Numbered from the stretch's first letter, positions 1 to 9,404 are shown. The stretch is DNA of 64,000 bases from Pseudoxanthomonas gei (GCF_010119615.1 NZ_QOVG01000001.1:248001-312000); one strand, 5' to 3'. Translations and numbers: made by a program. The notes: generated by a model not told the origin, from the sequence alone.

Positions 1-50
1 GTGATCAGTGCGGTCCTGCCGGTGAGGTCGAATAGGTTGCGGTCGGTCAT
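1..50 (-). CDS. Short-chain dehydrogenase/reductase, N-terminal fragment cut by window edge
   Basis: Only the first 16 codons are inside the window. They read MTDRNLFDLTGRTALI, the usual opening of an SDR oxidoreductase, in which the beta-1 strand leads into the TGxxxGxG NAD(P)-binding motif just past the edge. An AAGGCAGG ribosome-binding site lies a few bases before the ATG at 50-48. The gene follows the acyl-CoA dehydrogenase on the same strand after a 58-bp gap and probably belongs to the same operon. Substrate cannot be inferred from this fragment. Confidence 0.65.
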   Translation of the reverse strand, partial: MTDRNLFDLTGRTALI

Positions 51-108
51 GTTGCCTGCCTTGGTCGTATGTAGTTTTACAAAAGGATGAGTGGGCGTGC
101 ATGCGTGT

Positions 109-1935
109 TCAGAAGAACGCGTCCTGCATGTCCAGCGTGGTCCGGTCCAGGCTGGCCAGCAGTTCCAGCTGCGGATCCACCTTGGGCAGTTCCCACAGGA
201 AGAAGTAACGCGCTGCACTGCGCTTGCCGTCATAGAAGTCGCCGCTCTTTTCCTCCGCCGCGAATGCCTGTTCCAGCCAGATCCAGGCAATGGCGATGTG
301 ACCGAAGGCTTCCAGATACACGCTGGCATTGGCCAGCGTCAGTTGCGGATCGCCCGCAGCCCACAGGGTGCCGGTCACTTCGGCCAGCCGCAGGAAGCGC
401 TGTTCCAGCAGGTCTGCGTAAGTGGAGAGGCTCGCATGCGCCCTGGCCTTGCCGATGGTCTGTGCAACGCGGCCGGCGAACAGTTTGTAGGCGGCGCCGT
501 GTTCCATCACCACCTTGCGACCCAGCAGGTCCAGCGCCTGGATGCCGTGGGTGCCTTCATGGATGGGGTTGAGCCTGTTGTCGCGGTAGAACTGCTCCAC
601 CTTGTATTCGCGGGTATAGCCGTAACCGCCATGCACCTGGATGGCCAGGTCATTGGCAGCCAGGCACCACTGCGAGGGCCAGCTCTTGGCGATGGGAGTC
701 AGGATGTCGAGCAGCAGGGTGAGCTGCGCGCGGTCGTGTTCGTCCGTTGCAATGCGCGCTTCGTCTACCAGGCGCGCGCAATACAGGTTCAAGGCCAGTC
801 CGCCTTCCACGTAAGACTTCTGCGCCAGCAACATGCGCCTCACATCCGCATGCTGGATGATGCGCGCCTGCGGGCTGGACGGATCCTTGCCCTCGGCACC
901 GATGGGCCGGCCCTGCGGGCGGTTGCGCGCATAGTCCAGTGCATGCAGGTAGCCGGTGTAGCCAAGTGCCACCGCACCCAGGCCGACGCCGATGCGCGCC
1001 TCGTTCATCATGTGGAACATGCAGGCCAGTCCCTGGTGCGGCTTGCCGACCAGGTAACCGATCGCCCCACCCCGCCCCTGGGGCCGATGCTGCGTGCCTT
1101 CGCCGAAGTTGAGCAGGCAGTTCACCGCGCCGCGATACCCCATCTTGTGGTTGATACCGGCCAGCTGCACGTCGTTGCGCTCACCCAGTGAACCATCCGG
1201 GTTGACCAGGAATTTGGGGACCAGCAGCAGCGAGATCCCCTTCACCCCCGGAATCAGCCGGCCGTCCGGGCCGGGGATCTTCGCCAGCACCAGGTGCACG
1301 ATGTTCTCGGACAGTTCGTGGTCGCCTCCCGAAATCCACATCTTGTTGCCGGCCACCCGGTACTGCGGACCGAATGGCGACTCGCCTTCGTAGTCGGCGC
1401 GTGTACTGATGTCGGACAGCGACGAACCTGCTTGCGGTTCCGAAAGGCACATGGTGCCGAAATAGCGGCCTTCCAGCTCGGCCTTGGCGAAGGTGTCGAT
1501 CTGCGCCTGGTTGCCGTGCGCCAGCAACAGGTTGGCGTTGCCGATGGTCAGCAGCGGATAGGCGCTGGTACCGATATTGGCGGCGTAGAAGTAACTCAGT
1601 CCAGCTTGCGAAACGACCGTGGGCAGCTGCATGCCGCCCATCGCATAGTCATTGCCGCTGGCGATCAGGCCCGCGTCGGCGAACGCCTGCAAGGCAGGTT
1701 TCACGTCATCGATCAGGCTGACGGTGTTGCCGTCGAAATGCGGTTCGTTCTGGTCGGCCTTCTGGTTGTGCGGGGCGAACCGTTCGGTGGCGATGCGTTC
1801 GCAGGTATCCAGCACCGCATCGAAGGTTTCGCGATTGTGGTCGGCATAACGCCCGGTCTGGGTCAGCGCGGCCACGTCCAGCCATTCGTACAGCATGAAT
1901 TCCAGGTCGCGCCGCGACAGCAGCAGCGAACTCAT
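109..1935 (-). CDS. Acyl-CoA dehydrogenase, long FadE/DmdC-like type
   Basis: A 608-residue flavoprotein of the roughly 600-residue acyl-CoA dehydrogenase subfamily with an extra C-terminal domain; the family catalyses FAD-dependent alpha,beta-oxidation of acyl-CoA thioesters. Visible landmarks are the FAD/substrate loop MCLSEPQAGSSLSDI, followed by KMWISGGDHE, and the segment HEGTHGIQALDLLGRK, whose Glu near residue 460 sits where the catalytic base lies in this subfamily. Its ATG overlaps the TGA of the upstream phosphotransferase gene (ATGA), so translation is probably coupled, and an SDR gene follows. The set looks like an acyl-CoA breakdown operon. Chain-length preference is unknown. Confidence 0.9.
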   Translation of the reverse strand: MSSLLLSRRDLEFMLYEWLDVAALTQTGRYADHNRETFDAVLDTCERIATERFAPHNQKADQNEPHFDGNTVSLIDDVKPALQAFADAGLIASGNDYAMGGMQLPTVVSQAGLSYFYAANIGTSAYPLLTIGNANLLLAHGNQAQIDTFAKAELEGRYFGTMCLSEPQAGSSLSDISTRADYEGESPFGPQYRVAGNKMWISGGDHELSENIVHLVLAKIPGPDGRLIPGVKGISLLLVPKFLVNPDGSLGERNDVQLAGINHKMGYRGAVNCLLNFGEGTQHRPQGRGGAIGYLVGKPHQGLACMFHMMNEARIGVGLGAVALGYTGYLHALDYARNRPQGRPIGAEGKDPSSPQARIIQHADVRRMLLAQKSYVEGGLALNLYCARLVDEARIATDEHDRAQLTLLLDILTPIAKSWPSQWCLAANDLAIQVHGGYGYTREYKVEQFYRDNRLNPIHEGTHGIQALDLLGRKVVMEHGAAYKLFAGRVAQTIGKARAHASLSTYADLLEQRFLRLAEVTGTLWAAGDPQLTLANASVYLEAFGHIAIAWIWLEQAFAAEEKSGDFYDGKRSAARYFFLWELPKVDPQLELLASLDRTTLDMQDAFF

Positions 1936-2993
1936 GCGGACCGAGCCTGTCCGGCGAAGCGGCAGCCCAGTTCGGCCAGCGGCTGTACCTGCCGGCCATA
2001 CTCTGCCGCCTGCGGGCTGCTGGCCGTGCCTTGCTGCACGCGCTTGGCGATGCCCTGCAGGATCGCGGCGATGCGGAACAGGTTGTAGGCCAGGTAGTAA
2101 TTCCAGTCGCCGGCGGCGCTGCGGCCGATGCGCTGTTCGTAGGCGGCGGTGTAGTCGGATTGCCTTGGAATTCCCAATGCCTCCAGGTCCAGGCCGGCCA
2201 ATCCGCGCAATGCACCGCCGGGCACGATGTGCCAGCTCATCAGGTGATAGGCGAAGTCGGCCAGCGGGTGGCCCAGGGTGGACAGCTCCCAGTCGATCAC
2301 CGCCAGGATGCGCGGCTCGGTGGGATGGAAGATGACGTTGTCGATGCGGTAGTCGCCATGCACCAGCGAGACCTGCGGCACTTCCTCCTGCGGAATGTGC
2401 CGGGGCAGCCAGTCGATCAGTGTTTCCATTGCCTCCACGCGTCCGGTTTCGCTGGCGCGGTACTGGCGGGTCCAGCGATCGACCTGGCGCGAGAAATAGT
2501 TTCCCGCCTTGCTATAATCCGCCAGGCCCAGTGCGCTGAAGTCGACCGCATGCAGGGCTGCGATCACGCGGTTGAGTTCGTCATAGATCGCGGTACGCTC
2601 GCCAGGCTCCATGCCGGGCAGTGACTGCTCCCAGAAGATGCGCCCCTCCACGAAATCCATCACATAGAACGCGCGTCCGATCACCGTCTCGTCTTCGCAC
2701 AGGCAATGCATGCGTGCCACCGGCACCGCGCTGCCGGCCAGTGCACGCTGCAACCGGTACTCGCGCTCCACCGCATGCGCCGACGGCAGCAGCTGGGCCA
2801 CCGGTGCCGGCTTGCAGCGCATGACGTACTGGTGCGCGGGCGTGGCCAGCAGATACGTCGGATTGGACTGGCCGCCCTTGAAGCGGGTGACCGTGACCGG
2901 ACCGGCGAAGCCCGGGATCGCCGCGCGCAGATAGGTTTCAAGGTCCGCGACGTCAAAAGGCTCGCGCCCCTGTTCGGCGAGGGGCGCGGTCAT
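1932..2993 (-). CDS. Phosphotransferase family protein (aminoglycoside-phosphotransferase fold, ACAD10/11-like kinase)
   Basis: A 353-residue APH-fold kinase. The catalytic loop HGDYRIDNVIF near residue 212 and the following IDWELSTLGHPLADFAYH supply the Asp/Asn and Mg-binding Asp typical of the family; the N-lobe has TRFKGGQSNPTYLL. Its coupling to an acyl-CoA dehydrogenase matches the arrangement of ACAD10/ACAD11, in which a related kinase domain acts on hydroxy-fatty acids; that role is inference. I chose ATG 2993 (MTAPLAEQGREPFD) because homology starts right after it; in-frame ATGs at 3056 and 3200 would add low-complexity sequence. No strong Shine-Dalgarno is seen at any of them, so the start is uncertain. 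Confidence 0.85.
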   Translation of the reverse strand: MTAPLAEQGREPFDVADLETYLRAAIPGFAGPVTVTRFKGGQSNPTYLLATPAHQYVMRCKPAPVAQLLPSAHAVEREYRLQRALAGSAVPVARMHCLCEDETVIGRAFYVMDFVEGRIFWEQSLPGMEPGERTAIYDELNRVIAALHAVDFSALGLADYSKAGNYFSRQVDRWTRQYRASETGRVEAMETLIDWLPRHIPQEEVPQVSLVHGDYRIDNVIFHPTEPRILAVIDWELSTLGHPLADFAYHLMSWHIVPGGALRGLAGLDLEALGIPRQSDYTAAYEQRIGRSAAGDWNYYLAYNLFRIAAILQGIAKRVQQGTASSPQAAEYGRQVQPLAELGCRFAGQARSA

Positions 2994-3233
2994 GTGGACG
3001 TGTCGCTGATCTTGCAGTTCTGCATGGTGGAACTGAATTCCTTTTTCTCGAGCCATGCTACTGAGCGGGTTGCCGGCGTACAAGACGGGCATCCATGAGA
3101 AACCACACGACGACGGCGCCGAAGCGTGCCTTTCGCATGGGCCACTTGCATTCACAGGCACGCGGTACGGCGATCCATACCCGGTTGCGAAACCCTTCAT
3201 TCCTTCATGCAGGCCAGCTCAGCCGTAGCGCTA

Positions 3234-3265
3234 TTGACTGTAGCCCACTCCAGGGTTGGCATAAT
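3234..3265 (+). promoter_or_regulatory. MerR-type promoter of copAB
   Basis: TTGACT at 3234-3239 and CATAAT at 3260-3265 are separated by 20 bp, longer than the normal 17 and typical of promoters that a MerR-family activator must untwist. The spacer contains ACTCCAGGGT, the same arm seen in the promoter of the merR gene at 6058. Transcription would start near 3272, which rules out copA starts further upstream. Confidence 0.65.
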
Positions 3266-3293
3266 CCGCGCACCGTTGTCCGGATGCCCTGCA

Positions 3294-5114
3294 TTGAAAG
3301 TTTTCCCAGCAACGCACGATCACTCGCGCCGACGTTTCGTGACCGGTCTTGGCCTGGTCGCCGCCGGGGCGCACCTTCCGTTTGCTGCGGCCACGTCTGG
3401 CTACCCAACTGCGGGCACTGCACCGGAACTGCGCGGTACCGAGTTCGACCTCGCCATAGGTCCATTGCCGGTGAACCTCACCGGCCGCGCGAGCACCGCC
3501 ATCGCGATCAATGGCACCCTCCCCGGCCCGCTCCTGCGCTGGCGTGAGGGCGACACGGTCAGCGTGCGCGTGGCCAACCGCCTCGGCGTGGACACGTCCA
3601 TCCACTGGCACGGCATCCTGCTGCCCTCGAACATGGACGGCGTTCCGGGTTTCAGCTTCCACGGCATCCACCCGGGCGAAACCTTCACCTATCGCTTCCA
3701 GCTGAAGCAAGCGGGCACTTACTGGTACCACGCGCATTCCAGCCTGCAGGAAGCCAAGGGCGTGTACGGCGCCATCGTGGTCGAGCCACGCGATGCCGAC
3801 CCGGTCGCCGCCGATCGCGACTACGTGGTGCTGCTATCAGACTGGAGCGACGAGGATCCCTACGCCATCGTGCGCAAGCTGAAGATCCAGGCCGATTACT
3901 ACAACCGCCACCAGCAGACCGTGGGTGACCTGTTCCGCGATGCGCGCCGCGACGGCTGGAAAGCGACCGTCGCCGACCGCAAGGCCTGGGGCGCGATGCG
4001 CATGAGTCCCACCGATCTGGCCGACGTCAACGCCATCACCTATACCTACCTGGTCAACGGCGTGACCCCCGATGGCAACTGGACCGGGCTGTTCAAGCGC
4101 GGCGAGACAGTGCGGCTGCGCTTCATCAACGGGTCTGCGATGACCTTCTTCGACGTGCGCATTCCGGGGCTGAAGATGACGGTGGTCTCTGCCGACGGGC
4201 AACCGGTGCATGCGGTATCGGTGGATGAGTTCCGCATCGGCGTGGCCGAAACCTACGACGTTCTGGTGACGCCTCAGGAGGAGCAGCCATACACGATCTT
4301 CGCCCAGGCCATGGATCGCGGCGGCTATGCGCGGGGAACCCTGTCGCCGCGTGCGGGCTTGCAGGCGCCGGTGCCCGCGCTTGATGCGCGCGCCGTGTTG
4401 ACGATGGAGGACATGGGGCATGGCGGCATGGGTCACGGTGGCATGGCCGCCATGAAGGGCATGGAAGGCGGCTGCGGGGCCAGCATGAAAGGCGCTGAGG
4501 GCAGCTGCGGTGCGACCATGCAGATGGATCACTCGAAGATGGACCATTCGAATATGGACCACTCGTCAAGCGACGCCGGTGGCGGGGCCGGCATGGTCTC
4601 GCATCCGGCCAGCGAAATCGGCAATCCTGCGGTCGACATGCAGACCATGTCGCCGTCCAAGGCGCTGGATGATCCGGGCATCGGCCTGCGCGGCAACGGC
4701 CGCCGGGTGCTGACCTATGCCGACCTGAAAAGTACCTTCTCCGATCCAGACCCACGCGAGCCCGGTCGCACGGTGGAATTGCACCTCACCGGCAATATGG
4801 AGCGCTACGTCTGGGGCTTCGATGGCATCCCGTTCTCGAAGGCCGAACCCATCCGCCTCAACTACGGCGAGCGCATGCGCATCGTGCTGGTCAACGACAC
4901 CATGATGGAGCACCCCATCCATTTGCATGGCTTGTGGAGCGACCTGGAAAGCGCGGACGGCCAGTTCCAGGTGCGCAAGCACACCGTCAACGTGCCGCCC
5001 GGGCACATCCGCAGCTACCGGGTCAGCGCCGATGCGCTGGGCCGCTGGGCCTACCACTGCCACATGCTGCTGCACATGGAACTGGGCATGTTCCGCGAGG
5101 TGCGGGTCGAATGA
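3294..5114 (+). CDS. copA: Copper-resistance multicopper oxidase CopA (periplasmic, Tat-exported)
   Basis: Multicopper oxidase of about 606 residues, thought in this family to oxidise Cu(I) and bind copper in the periplasm. The start SRRRFVTGLGLVAAG is a twin-arginine signal. All four copper-ligand blocks are present: HWHG (residue 104), WYHAHSS (about 146), HPIHLHGLW and WAYHCHMLLHMELGM (His 588). A Met/His-rich stretch at about residues 375-430 (MGHGGMGHGGM, MDHSKMDHSNMDHS) is the usual copper-binding insert. I chose TTG 3294: it has GGA 9 nt upstream, lies just downstream of the inferred transcription start and gives a signal peptide of normal length. ATGs at 3126 and 3207 lie upstream of the promoter. 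The stop overlaps copB by ATGA. Confidence 0.92.
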   Translation: MKVFPATHDHSRRRFVTGLGLVAAGAHLPFAAATSGYPTAGTAPELRGTEFDLAIGPLPVNLTGRASTAIAINGTLPGPLLRWREGDTVSVRVANRLGVDTSIHWHGILLPSNMDGVPGFSFHGIHPGETFTYRFQLKQAGTYWYHAHSSLQEAKGVYGAIVVEPRDADPVAADRDYVVLLSDWSDEDPYAIVRKLKIQADYYNRHQQTVGDLFRDARRDGWKATVADRKAWGAMRMSPTDLADVNAITYTYLVNGVTPDGNWTGLFKRGETVRLRFINGSAMTFFDVRIPGLKMTVVSADGQPVHAVSVDEFRIGVAETYDVLVTPQEEQPYTIFAQAMDRGGYARGTLSPRAGLQAPVPALDARAVLTMEDMGHGGMGHGGMAAMKGMEGGCGASMKGAEGSCGATMQMDHSKMDHSNMDHSSSDAGGGAGMVSHPASEIGNPAVDMQTMSPSKALDDPGIGLRGNGRRVLTYADLKSTFSDPDPREPGRTVELHLTGNMERYVWGFDGIPFSKAEPIRLNYGERMRIVLVNDTMMEHPIHLHGLWSDLESADGQFQVRKHTVNVPPGHIRSYRVSADALGRWAYHCHMLLHMELGMFREVRVE

Positions 5115-5950
5115 AGTCTCCTTTCGTCATCCCGCTGCTCGCGCTGTTCGCTGTGCCTGCCCATGCCCAGCACGCAGGCCACGTGCAACCCGCACCGCAG
5201 GACCACGCGCAACACCAGGCGCCAGCATCGCAACCGGCTCCCTCTCCCTTCCCTGAGCCCACGGCGGAGGAACGCGCCGCTGCATTCCCCGACCTGGGCG
5301 ATATGGACATGAGCGCGCACATGCAGGAAGACCCCTGGGTCGCCAGCCTGCGCGTCGACCAGCTGGAATGGCACGAGGACGAGACGTCCGGGGTGAACCT
5401 GCGAGCCAGTGCCGGCAGGAGTTTCGACAAACTAGTGCTGCGAAGCGAGGCCGAAAAACCGCGTGGCGAAGATGTCGACGGCGATGCAGAACTGCTGTGG
5501 AGCCACGCGACCGGACCCTGGTGGGACCGCGTGGTCGGCCTGCGCAGCGATTTCGGCGACGGCCCGTCACGGCAGTGGCTGGCGCTTGGCGTGGTCGGCC
5601 TGGCGCCTTACAAGTTCGAGGTCGCTGCAACCGCCTACCTCGGCGCTTCCGGACGCCTTGCCGCCCGGCTCGAGGGCGAATACGAAATCCTGCTGACCAA
5701 TCAGTGGATCCTGCAGCCCAAGCTGGAAGCCAACCTGTTCAGCAGGGACGATGTGGAAAACGGCATCGGCAAGGGTCTCAGCGATGCCGAATTCGGTTTG
5801 CGCCTGCGTTATGAGTTCAGCCCGCAGTTCGCGCCGTACGTGGGCTATTCCTGGTCGCGGAAGTTCGGAGCGACCGGCGACCTTGCCGAAGCGGCGGGCG
5901 AGCGGGCCACGGAACAGGGTTGGGTGGCTGGTTTGCGCTTCTGGTTCTGA
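5111..5950 (+). CDS. copB: Copper resistance outer-membrane protein CopB
   Basis: A 279-residue CopB-family protein, predicted outer-membrane beta-barrel partner of CopA. Residues 1-20 form a Sec signal peptide ending PAHAQ. Next comes a His/Gln/Pro-rich linker (HAGHVQPAPQDHAQHQ) likely to bind copper. The rest shows alternating strands and ends GWVAGLRFWF, with the terminal aromatic expected for barrel insertion. EWHEDETSGVNLRASAGRSFD and the YVGYSWSRKFG segment are characteristic of the family. The ATG is shared with the copA stop (ATGA), so the two are translationally coupled. The export mechanism of the family is not well established. Confidence 0.9.
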   Translation: MKSPFVIPLLALFAVPAHAQHAGHVQPAPQDHAQHQAPASQPAPSPFPEPTAEERAAAFPDLGDMDMSAHMQEDPWVASLRVDQLEWHEDETSGVNLRASAGRSFDKLVLRSEAEKPRGEDVDGDAELLWSHATGPWWDRVVGLRSDFGDGPSRQWLALGVVGLAPYKFEVAATAYLGASGRLAARLEGEYEILLTNQWILQPKLEANLFSRDDVENGIGKGLSDAEFGLRLRYEFSPQFAPYVGYSWSRKFGATGDLAEAAGERATEQGWVAGLRFWF

Positions 5951-6057
5951 TCGCATGGCGTGGCGTGCAATCGGCCGCGGCTTTGCCGTGATCGCCGTCG
6001 CCGGCAACTGATCCATCACAGGCGCCGAAGCAAACGTCGAGCAGTCGCCCACAACCC

Positions 6058-6089
6058 TTGACTCTTGACCAGACTCCAGGGTGCAGAAT
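6058..6089 (+). promoter_or_regulatory. MerR-type promoter and operator of the merR-ATPase operon
   Basis: TTGACT (6058-6063) and CAGAAT (6084-6089) are 20 bp apart. The spacer carries an imperfect dyad at 6061-6082, left arm ACTCTTGACC and right arm reading ACCCTGGAGT on the other strand, the form seen at ZntR/PbrR/CueR-type operators. It lies 29 bp before the merR ATG, so the regulator is expected to control its own operon. Confidence 0.7.
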
Positions 6090-6117
6090 GGCCACTGCCC
6101 CATTTCCGGAGTCCGGC

Positions 6118-6516
6118 ATGAACATCGGAGAGCTCGCACGCCTCACCGGCGCGCCCATCGACACCATCCGCTATTACGAACGCCAGCAACTGCTGCCGAC
6201 GCCCACCCGCAGCGCCAGTGGCTATCGGCGCTACGGCGATGACGACGTCACCCGCCTGCATTTCATTCGCCGGGCCAAGGTCTTGGGATTCAGCCTCGAG
6301 GAAATCGGCGAGCTGATGGCGATCAGTGCCGGTCGCCACGGGGATATGGCCGCGATGAAGCAGGCAGCCAGCGACAAACTCGCGCAGATCGAAATTCGCC
6401 AGGCCGAACTGGCGCGCATGCACGCCGCGTTGCTGACCCTGGTCGAGGCCTGCCCCGGGCATGGCGCACTGGAGGCCTGCCCCATCATCGCCGCACTCGG
6501 CAAGGAACCCGCATGA
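6118..6516 (+). CDS. MerR-family metal-responsive activator, probably Cu(I) sensor (CueR-like)
   Basis: A 132-residue MerR regulator. Residues 1-70 carry the winged helix-turn-helix ([20 protein letters not shown], then SGYRRY), followed by a dimerisation helix and a metal loop [15 protein letters not shown] in which two Cys eight residues apart resemble the CueR/ZntR pair. At the position of the CueR Ser77/ZntR Cys79 selectivity residue I align a Met, so metal preference cannot be read from that site; copper is inferred from the neighbours. The ATG at 6118 begins the conserved domain; upstream in-frame starts lie in the promoter. Its stop overlaps the ATPase start by ATGA. Confidence 0.85.
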   Translation: MNIGELARLTGAPIDTIRYYERQQLLPTPTRSASGYRRYGDDDVTRLHFIRRAKVLGFSLEEIGELMAISAGRHGDMAAMKQAASDKLAQIEIRQAELARMHAALLTLVEACPGHGALEACPIIAALGKEPA

Positions 6517-8906
6517 ATACCCCTGGTCACGGCGAGCACGTGGGCCATGCCGCCACCGCAACCACCACTGCGCATGCCTGTTGCGGCAACAAGAGCGACG
6601 GACAGGGTGCTACGGATCCGCTGCGCGATCCGGTCTGCGGTATGCGTGTCGATCCGGCAACCACCCCGCACCACGCACGGATCGACGGGCACGACTATCA
6701 CTTCTGTTCAGCGCGATGCCGCACCAAGTTCGTAGCTGATCCGCAAAAGCACCTGCACCCCGAAACTGCGACGCAATCTGCCCCAGTGCAGCCGCCACTG
6801 CCCGGCACGCAGTACACCTGTCCCATGCATCCGGAAATCATCCGCGACGCGCCGGGCTCCTGCCTGATCTGCGGCATGGCCCTTGAGCCGCTGATGCCGT
6901 CACTGGATAGAGACGACAACCCGGAGCTGGTGGATTTCCAGCGGCGCTTCTGGTGGACGCTGCCGTTGAGCATCGCCACCCTGGTGCTGGCGATGGGCGG
7001 GCAATACCTGCATGCGTTGTCGCCCACGCTGCGCACCTGGTCGGAACTGCTGCTGAGCAGCCCTGTGGTGCTGTGGGCCGGATGGCCGTTCTTCGTACGT
7101 TGGGCACAATCCATCCGCAACCGCAGCCCCAACATGTGGACCCTGATCGGTACCGGCGTGGCGGCGGCATATGGTTACAGCGTGGTCGCCACGCTGGTGC
7201 CGGGCTGGTTCCCTGCGTCGTTCCACGAACATGGCCGCGTTGGCGTTTATTTCGAGGCAGCCGCGGTGATCGTCTCGCTGACGCTGCTCGGCCAGCTTCT
7301 TGAGCTGAAGGCCCGCGGGCAGACCTCCGCGGCGATCAGGGGCCTGCTCGGCCTGGCTCCTAAAACCGCGCGCCGGCTGCGCGACGATGGCGGCGAAGAA
7401 GACATCGAGCTGACGCACGTGCACGTCGGCGACCGCTTGCGCGTACGTCCTGGCGAAAAGGTCCCGGTCGATGGCGTGGTCCTGGAAGGGCAGTCGCACG
7501 TGGACGAATCGATGCTGACAGGCGAGCCTATTCCGGTAGGAAAGTCGCCGGGAGAAAGAGTCATCGGCGCAACCCTCAACACCTCCGGCAGCCTGGTGAT
7601 CCGCGCCGAGAAAGTTGGCAGTGCCAGCATGCTGGCGCAGATCGTGCAGCTTGTCGCGCAGGCGCAGCGCTCGCGTGCGCCAATGCAGCAGATGGCCGAC
7701 AAGGTGGCGTTCTGGTTCGTGCTGGCGGTGCTGGCCGCCGCGCTGCTGACTTTGCTGGGCTGGGGGCTGTTCGGCCCCGAGCCCTCGTGGACCTACGCGG
7801 TATTGAATGCGGTGTCGGTGCTGATCATCGCCTGCCCCTGCGCGCTGGGCCTGGCCACGCCGATGTCGATCATGGTGGCCAGCGGTCGCGCCGCGCAGGC
7901 CGGCGTGCTGTTCCGCGATGCCGAGGCCATCGAGACCTTGTGCAAGGTCGATACGTTGATCGTCGACAAGACCGGAACGCTTACCGAAGGCCGTCCTGCG
8001 TTCCGCGACGTGTCGGCGCTGCCGCCACATTCGCCCGACGAAATACTGCGCCTGGCCGCCAGCCTGGATGCCGGCAGCGAGCATCCACTGGCGCAGGCAA
8101 TCGTGGCCGAGGCGCGCCAGCGCGGGCTGGCGTTGTCGACGGCAGCGGATTTCGAGTCGGCCAGTGGCATCGGGGTACGCGGCAGCGTCGACGGACACGT
8201 GCTGGCGCTCGGTAATACCGCGCTGATGGACGAAACCGGCGCCAGCACCTCGGCATTGCATGACAGCAGCGAACGCCTGCGCGCGGAGGGCGCCAGCGTG
8301 ATGTTCCTTGCCGTGGATTCGGTGATCGCAGGCCTGGTCGCGGTCGCCGATCCGGTCAAGACCACCACCCCTGCTGCCATCGCAGCCCTGCACCAGGCCG
8401 GGCTGCGCATCGTCATGGCCACCGGCGATGGCATGACCACGGCGCGCTCGGTCGCCACGCGCCTGGGCATCGATGAAGTGCATGGCGAAGTGCGGCCCGC
8501 CGACAAGCTGGAACTGGTCGCCAGGCTGAAGTCCGAAGGCCGTGTCGTGGCCATGGCCGGCGACGGCATCAACGACGCGCCCGCACTGGCCGCCGCCGAT
8601 GTCGGCATCGCCATGGGCACCGGCACCGACGTGGCCATGTCCAGTGCGCAGGTGACCCTGGTCAAGGGCGACCTGCGAGGCATCGTCCGCGCCAAGGCCA
8701 TCTCCGAAGCCACGGTGCGCAACATGCGCCAGAACCTGGCCTTCGCCTTCCTCTACAACGCCCTGGGCGTGCCGATCGCCGCCGGCCTGCTTTATCCATT
8801 CAACGGCCTGCTGCTGTCGCCCATGCTGGCCGCGCTGGCGATGAGCCTGAGTTCGGTCTCGGTGGTGGGCAATGCGCTGAGGTTGCGCACGTTGCGGCTG
8901 GGCTAG
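6513..8906 (+). CDS. Copper-translocating P1B-type ATPase with YHS metal-binding N-terminus
   Basis: A 797-residue inner-membrane ATPase expected to export Cu(I). The N-terminus lacks the common CxxC HMA domain; instead it has a His/Cys-rich leader, a YHS-like domain ([10 protein letters not shown]...[12 protein letters not shown], about 39-75) and a heavy-metal-binding block (YTCPMHPEI...[11 protein letters not shown], about 98-126). The core has TGEP, the ion-channel CPC at residue 441, phosphorylated Asp in DKTGTLTEG at 485, the HP motif (SEHPLA) and [10 protein letters not shown]7 carries FLYNALGVP and TM8 MSLSS, the Tyr-Asn and Met-Ser-Ser copper signature of P1B-1 pumps. It is translationally coupled to the MerR regulator. 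Confidence 0.93.
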   Translation: MNTPGHGEHVGHAATATTTAHACCGNKSDGQGATDPLRDPVCGMRVDPATTPHHARIDGHDYHFCSARCRTKFVADPQKHLHPETATQSAPVQPPLPGTQYTCPMHPEIIRDAPGSCLICGMALEPLMPSLDRDDNPELVDFQRRFWWTLPLSIATLVLAMGGQYLHALSPTLRTWSELLLSSPVVLWAGWPFFVRWAQSIRNRSPNMWTLIGTGVAAAYGYSVVATLVPGWFPASFHEHGRVGVYFEAAAVIVSLTLLGQLLELKARGQTSAAIRGLLGLAPKTARRLRDDGGEEDIELTHVHVGDRLRVRPGEKVPVDGVVLEGQSHVDESMLTGEPIPVGKSPGERVIGATLNTSGSLVIRAEKVGSASMLAQIVQLVAQAQRSRAPMQQMADKVAFWFVLAVLAAALLTLLGWGLFGPEPSWTYAVLNAVSVLIIACPCALGLATPMSIMVASGRAAQAGVLFRDAEAIETLCKVDTLIVDKTGTLTEGRPAFRDVSALPPHSPDEILRLAASLDAGSEHPLAQAIVAEARQRGLALSTAADFESASGIGVRGSVDGHVLALGNTALMDETGASTSALHDSSERLRAEGASVMFLAVDSVIAGLVAVADPVKTTTPAAIAALHQAGLRIVMATGDGMTTARSVATRLGIDEVHGEVRPADKLELVARLKSEGRVVAMAGDGINDAPALAAADVGIAMGTGTDVAMSSAQVTLVKGDLRGIVRAKAISEATVRNMRQNLAFAFLYNALGVPIAAGLLYPFNGLLLSPMLAALAMSLSSVSVVGNALRLRTLRLG

Positions 8907-9172
8907 TTCACGGCGTCGAGTGCTGATGATCGCCGGCAGGACCAGAGGCCGTTCGCATCGCGGGCCCACTCGGTCATGATCGAACGATCATCCCTCAATC
9001 CGGGTATGTGGGCGTCTGGTTGAATCCAGGCGCCGACCTGCAACGCACTTACGCCATATTCGATGAAAGGCAGCACACCTTCTACGAGCACCCGCTTGGA
9101 GCGCGCGGCATTGCTGTCGCATCCCCTGGGATTGCTCCTCTGCAAGCTCGCTCCACCATCAGGGGAGTCGCC
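8907..9172. other. Intergenic stretch with a possible decayed reverse-strand gene end
   Basis: No convincing gene starts here. On the minus strand a frame open down to the stop at 8903-8905 reads like protein at its C-terminal end (VLPFIEYGVSALQVGAWIQP, then MTEWARDANGLW), but upstream it runs into REP-like sequence and it has no credible start. It may be the 3' remnant of a deleted gene. The last 12 bases are the Shine-Dalgarno region of the next gene. Confidence 0.25.
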
Positions 9173-9388
9173 ATGGACAGAAACGAATTGGACGCGCGTC
9201 TGCACAAGCTGCGCGCAGACGTGCCGAGCATGCTGGCCGATGCCGAGGATGCGGAGGACTTCTGGCCGGCGTTTGCTGGCGAGGCCGACGTGATCGGGGG
9301 TGGAGCGATGAGCGCGGAGGATGGCCGCTACGTACGCAACCAGCTCAACCGGATCCTGCAGCAGGCGGGAATCGCGGAGAGGCTCTAG
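9173..9388 (+). CDS. Small acidic protein of unknown function (71 aa)
   Basis: ATG 9173 is preceded by a strong AGGGGAG Shine-Dalgarno 7 nt upstream. The product is short, soluble and acidic in its middle (MLADAEDAEDFWPAFAGEAD), with no signal peptide or membrane helix. The composition and the start signal argue for a real gene, but I recognise no family. It stands alone: the copper ATPase ends 266 bp upstream and REP-like repeats begin 16 bp downstream. Confidence 0.6.
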   Translation: MDRNELDARLHKLRADVPSMLADAEDAEDFWPAFAGEADVIGGGAMSAEDGRYVRNQLNRILQQAGIAERL

Positions 9389-9404
9389 CGTGTTGCCGGA
9401 ACGC

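Noticed and set aside
3126-3293. Upstream in-frame ATG starts for copA (3126, 3207)
   Set aside because: They precede the 20-bp-spacer promoter at 3234-3265 and would put about 30-55 residues before the twin-arginine motif.
5951-6057. Small open frame MAWRAIGRGFAVIAVAGN after copB
   Set aside because: Eighteen codons, no ribosome site, and it lies in the leader of the next promoter.
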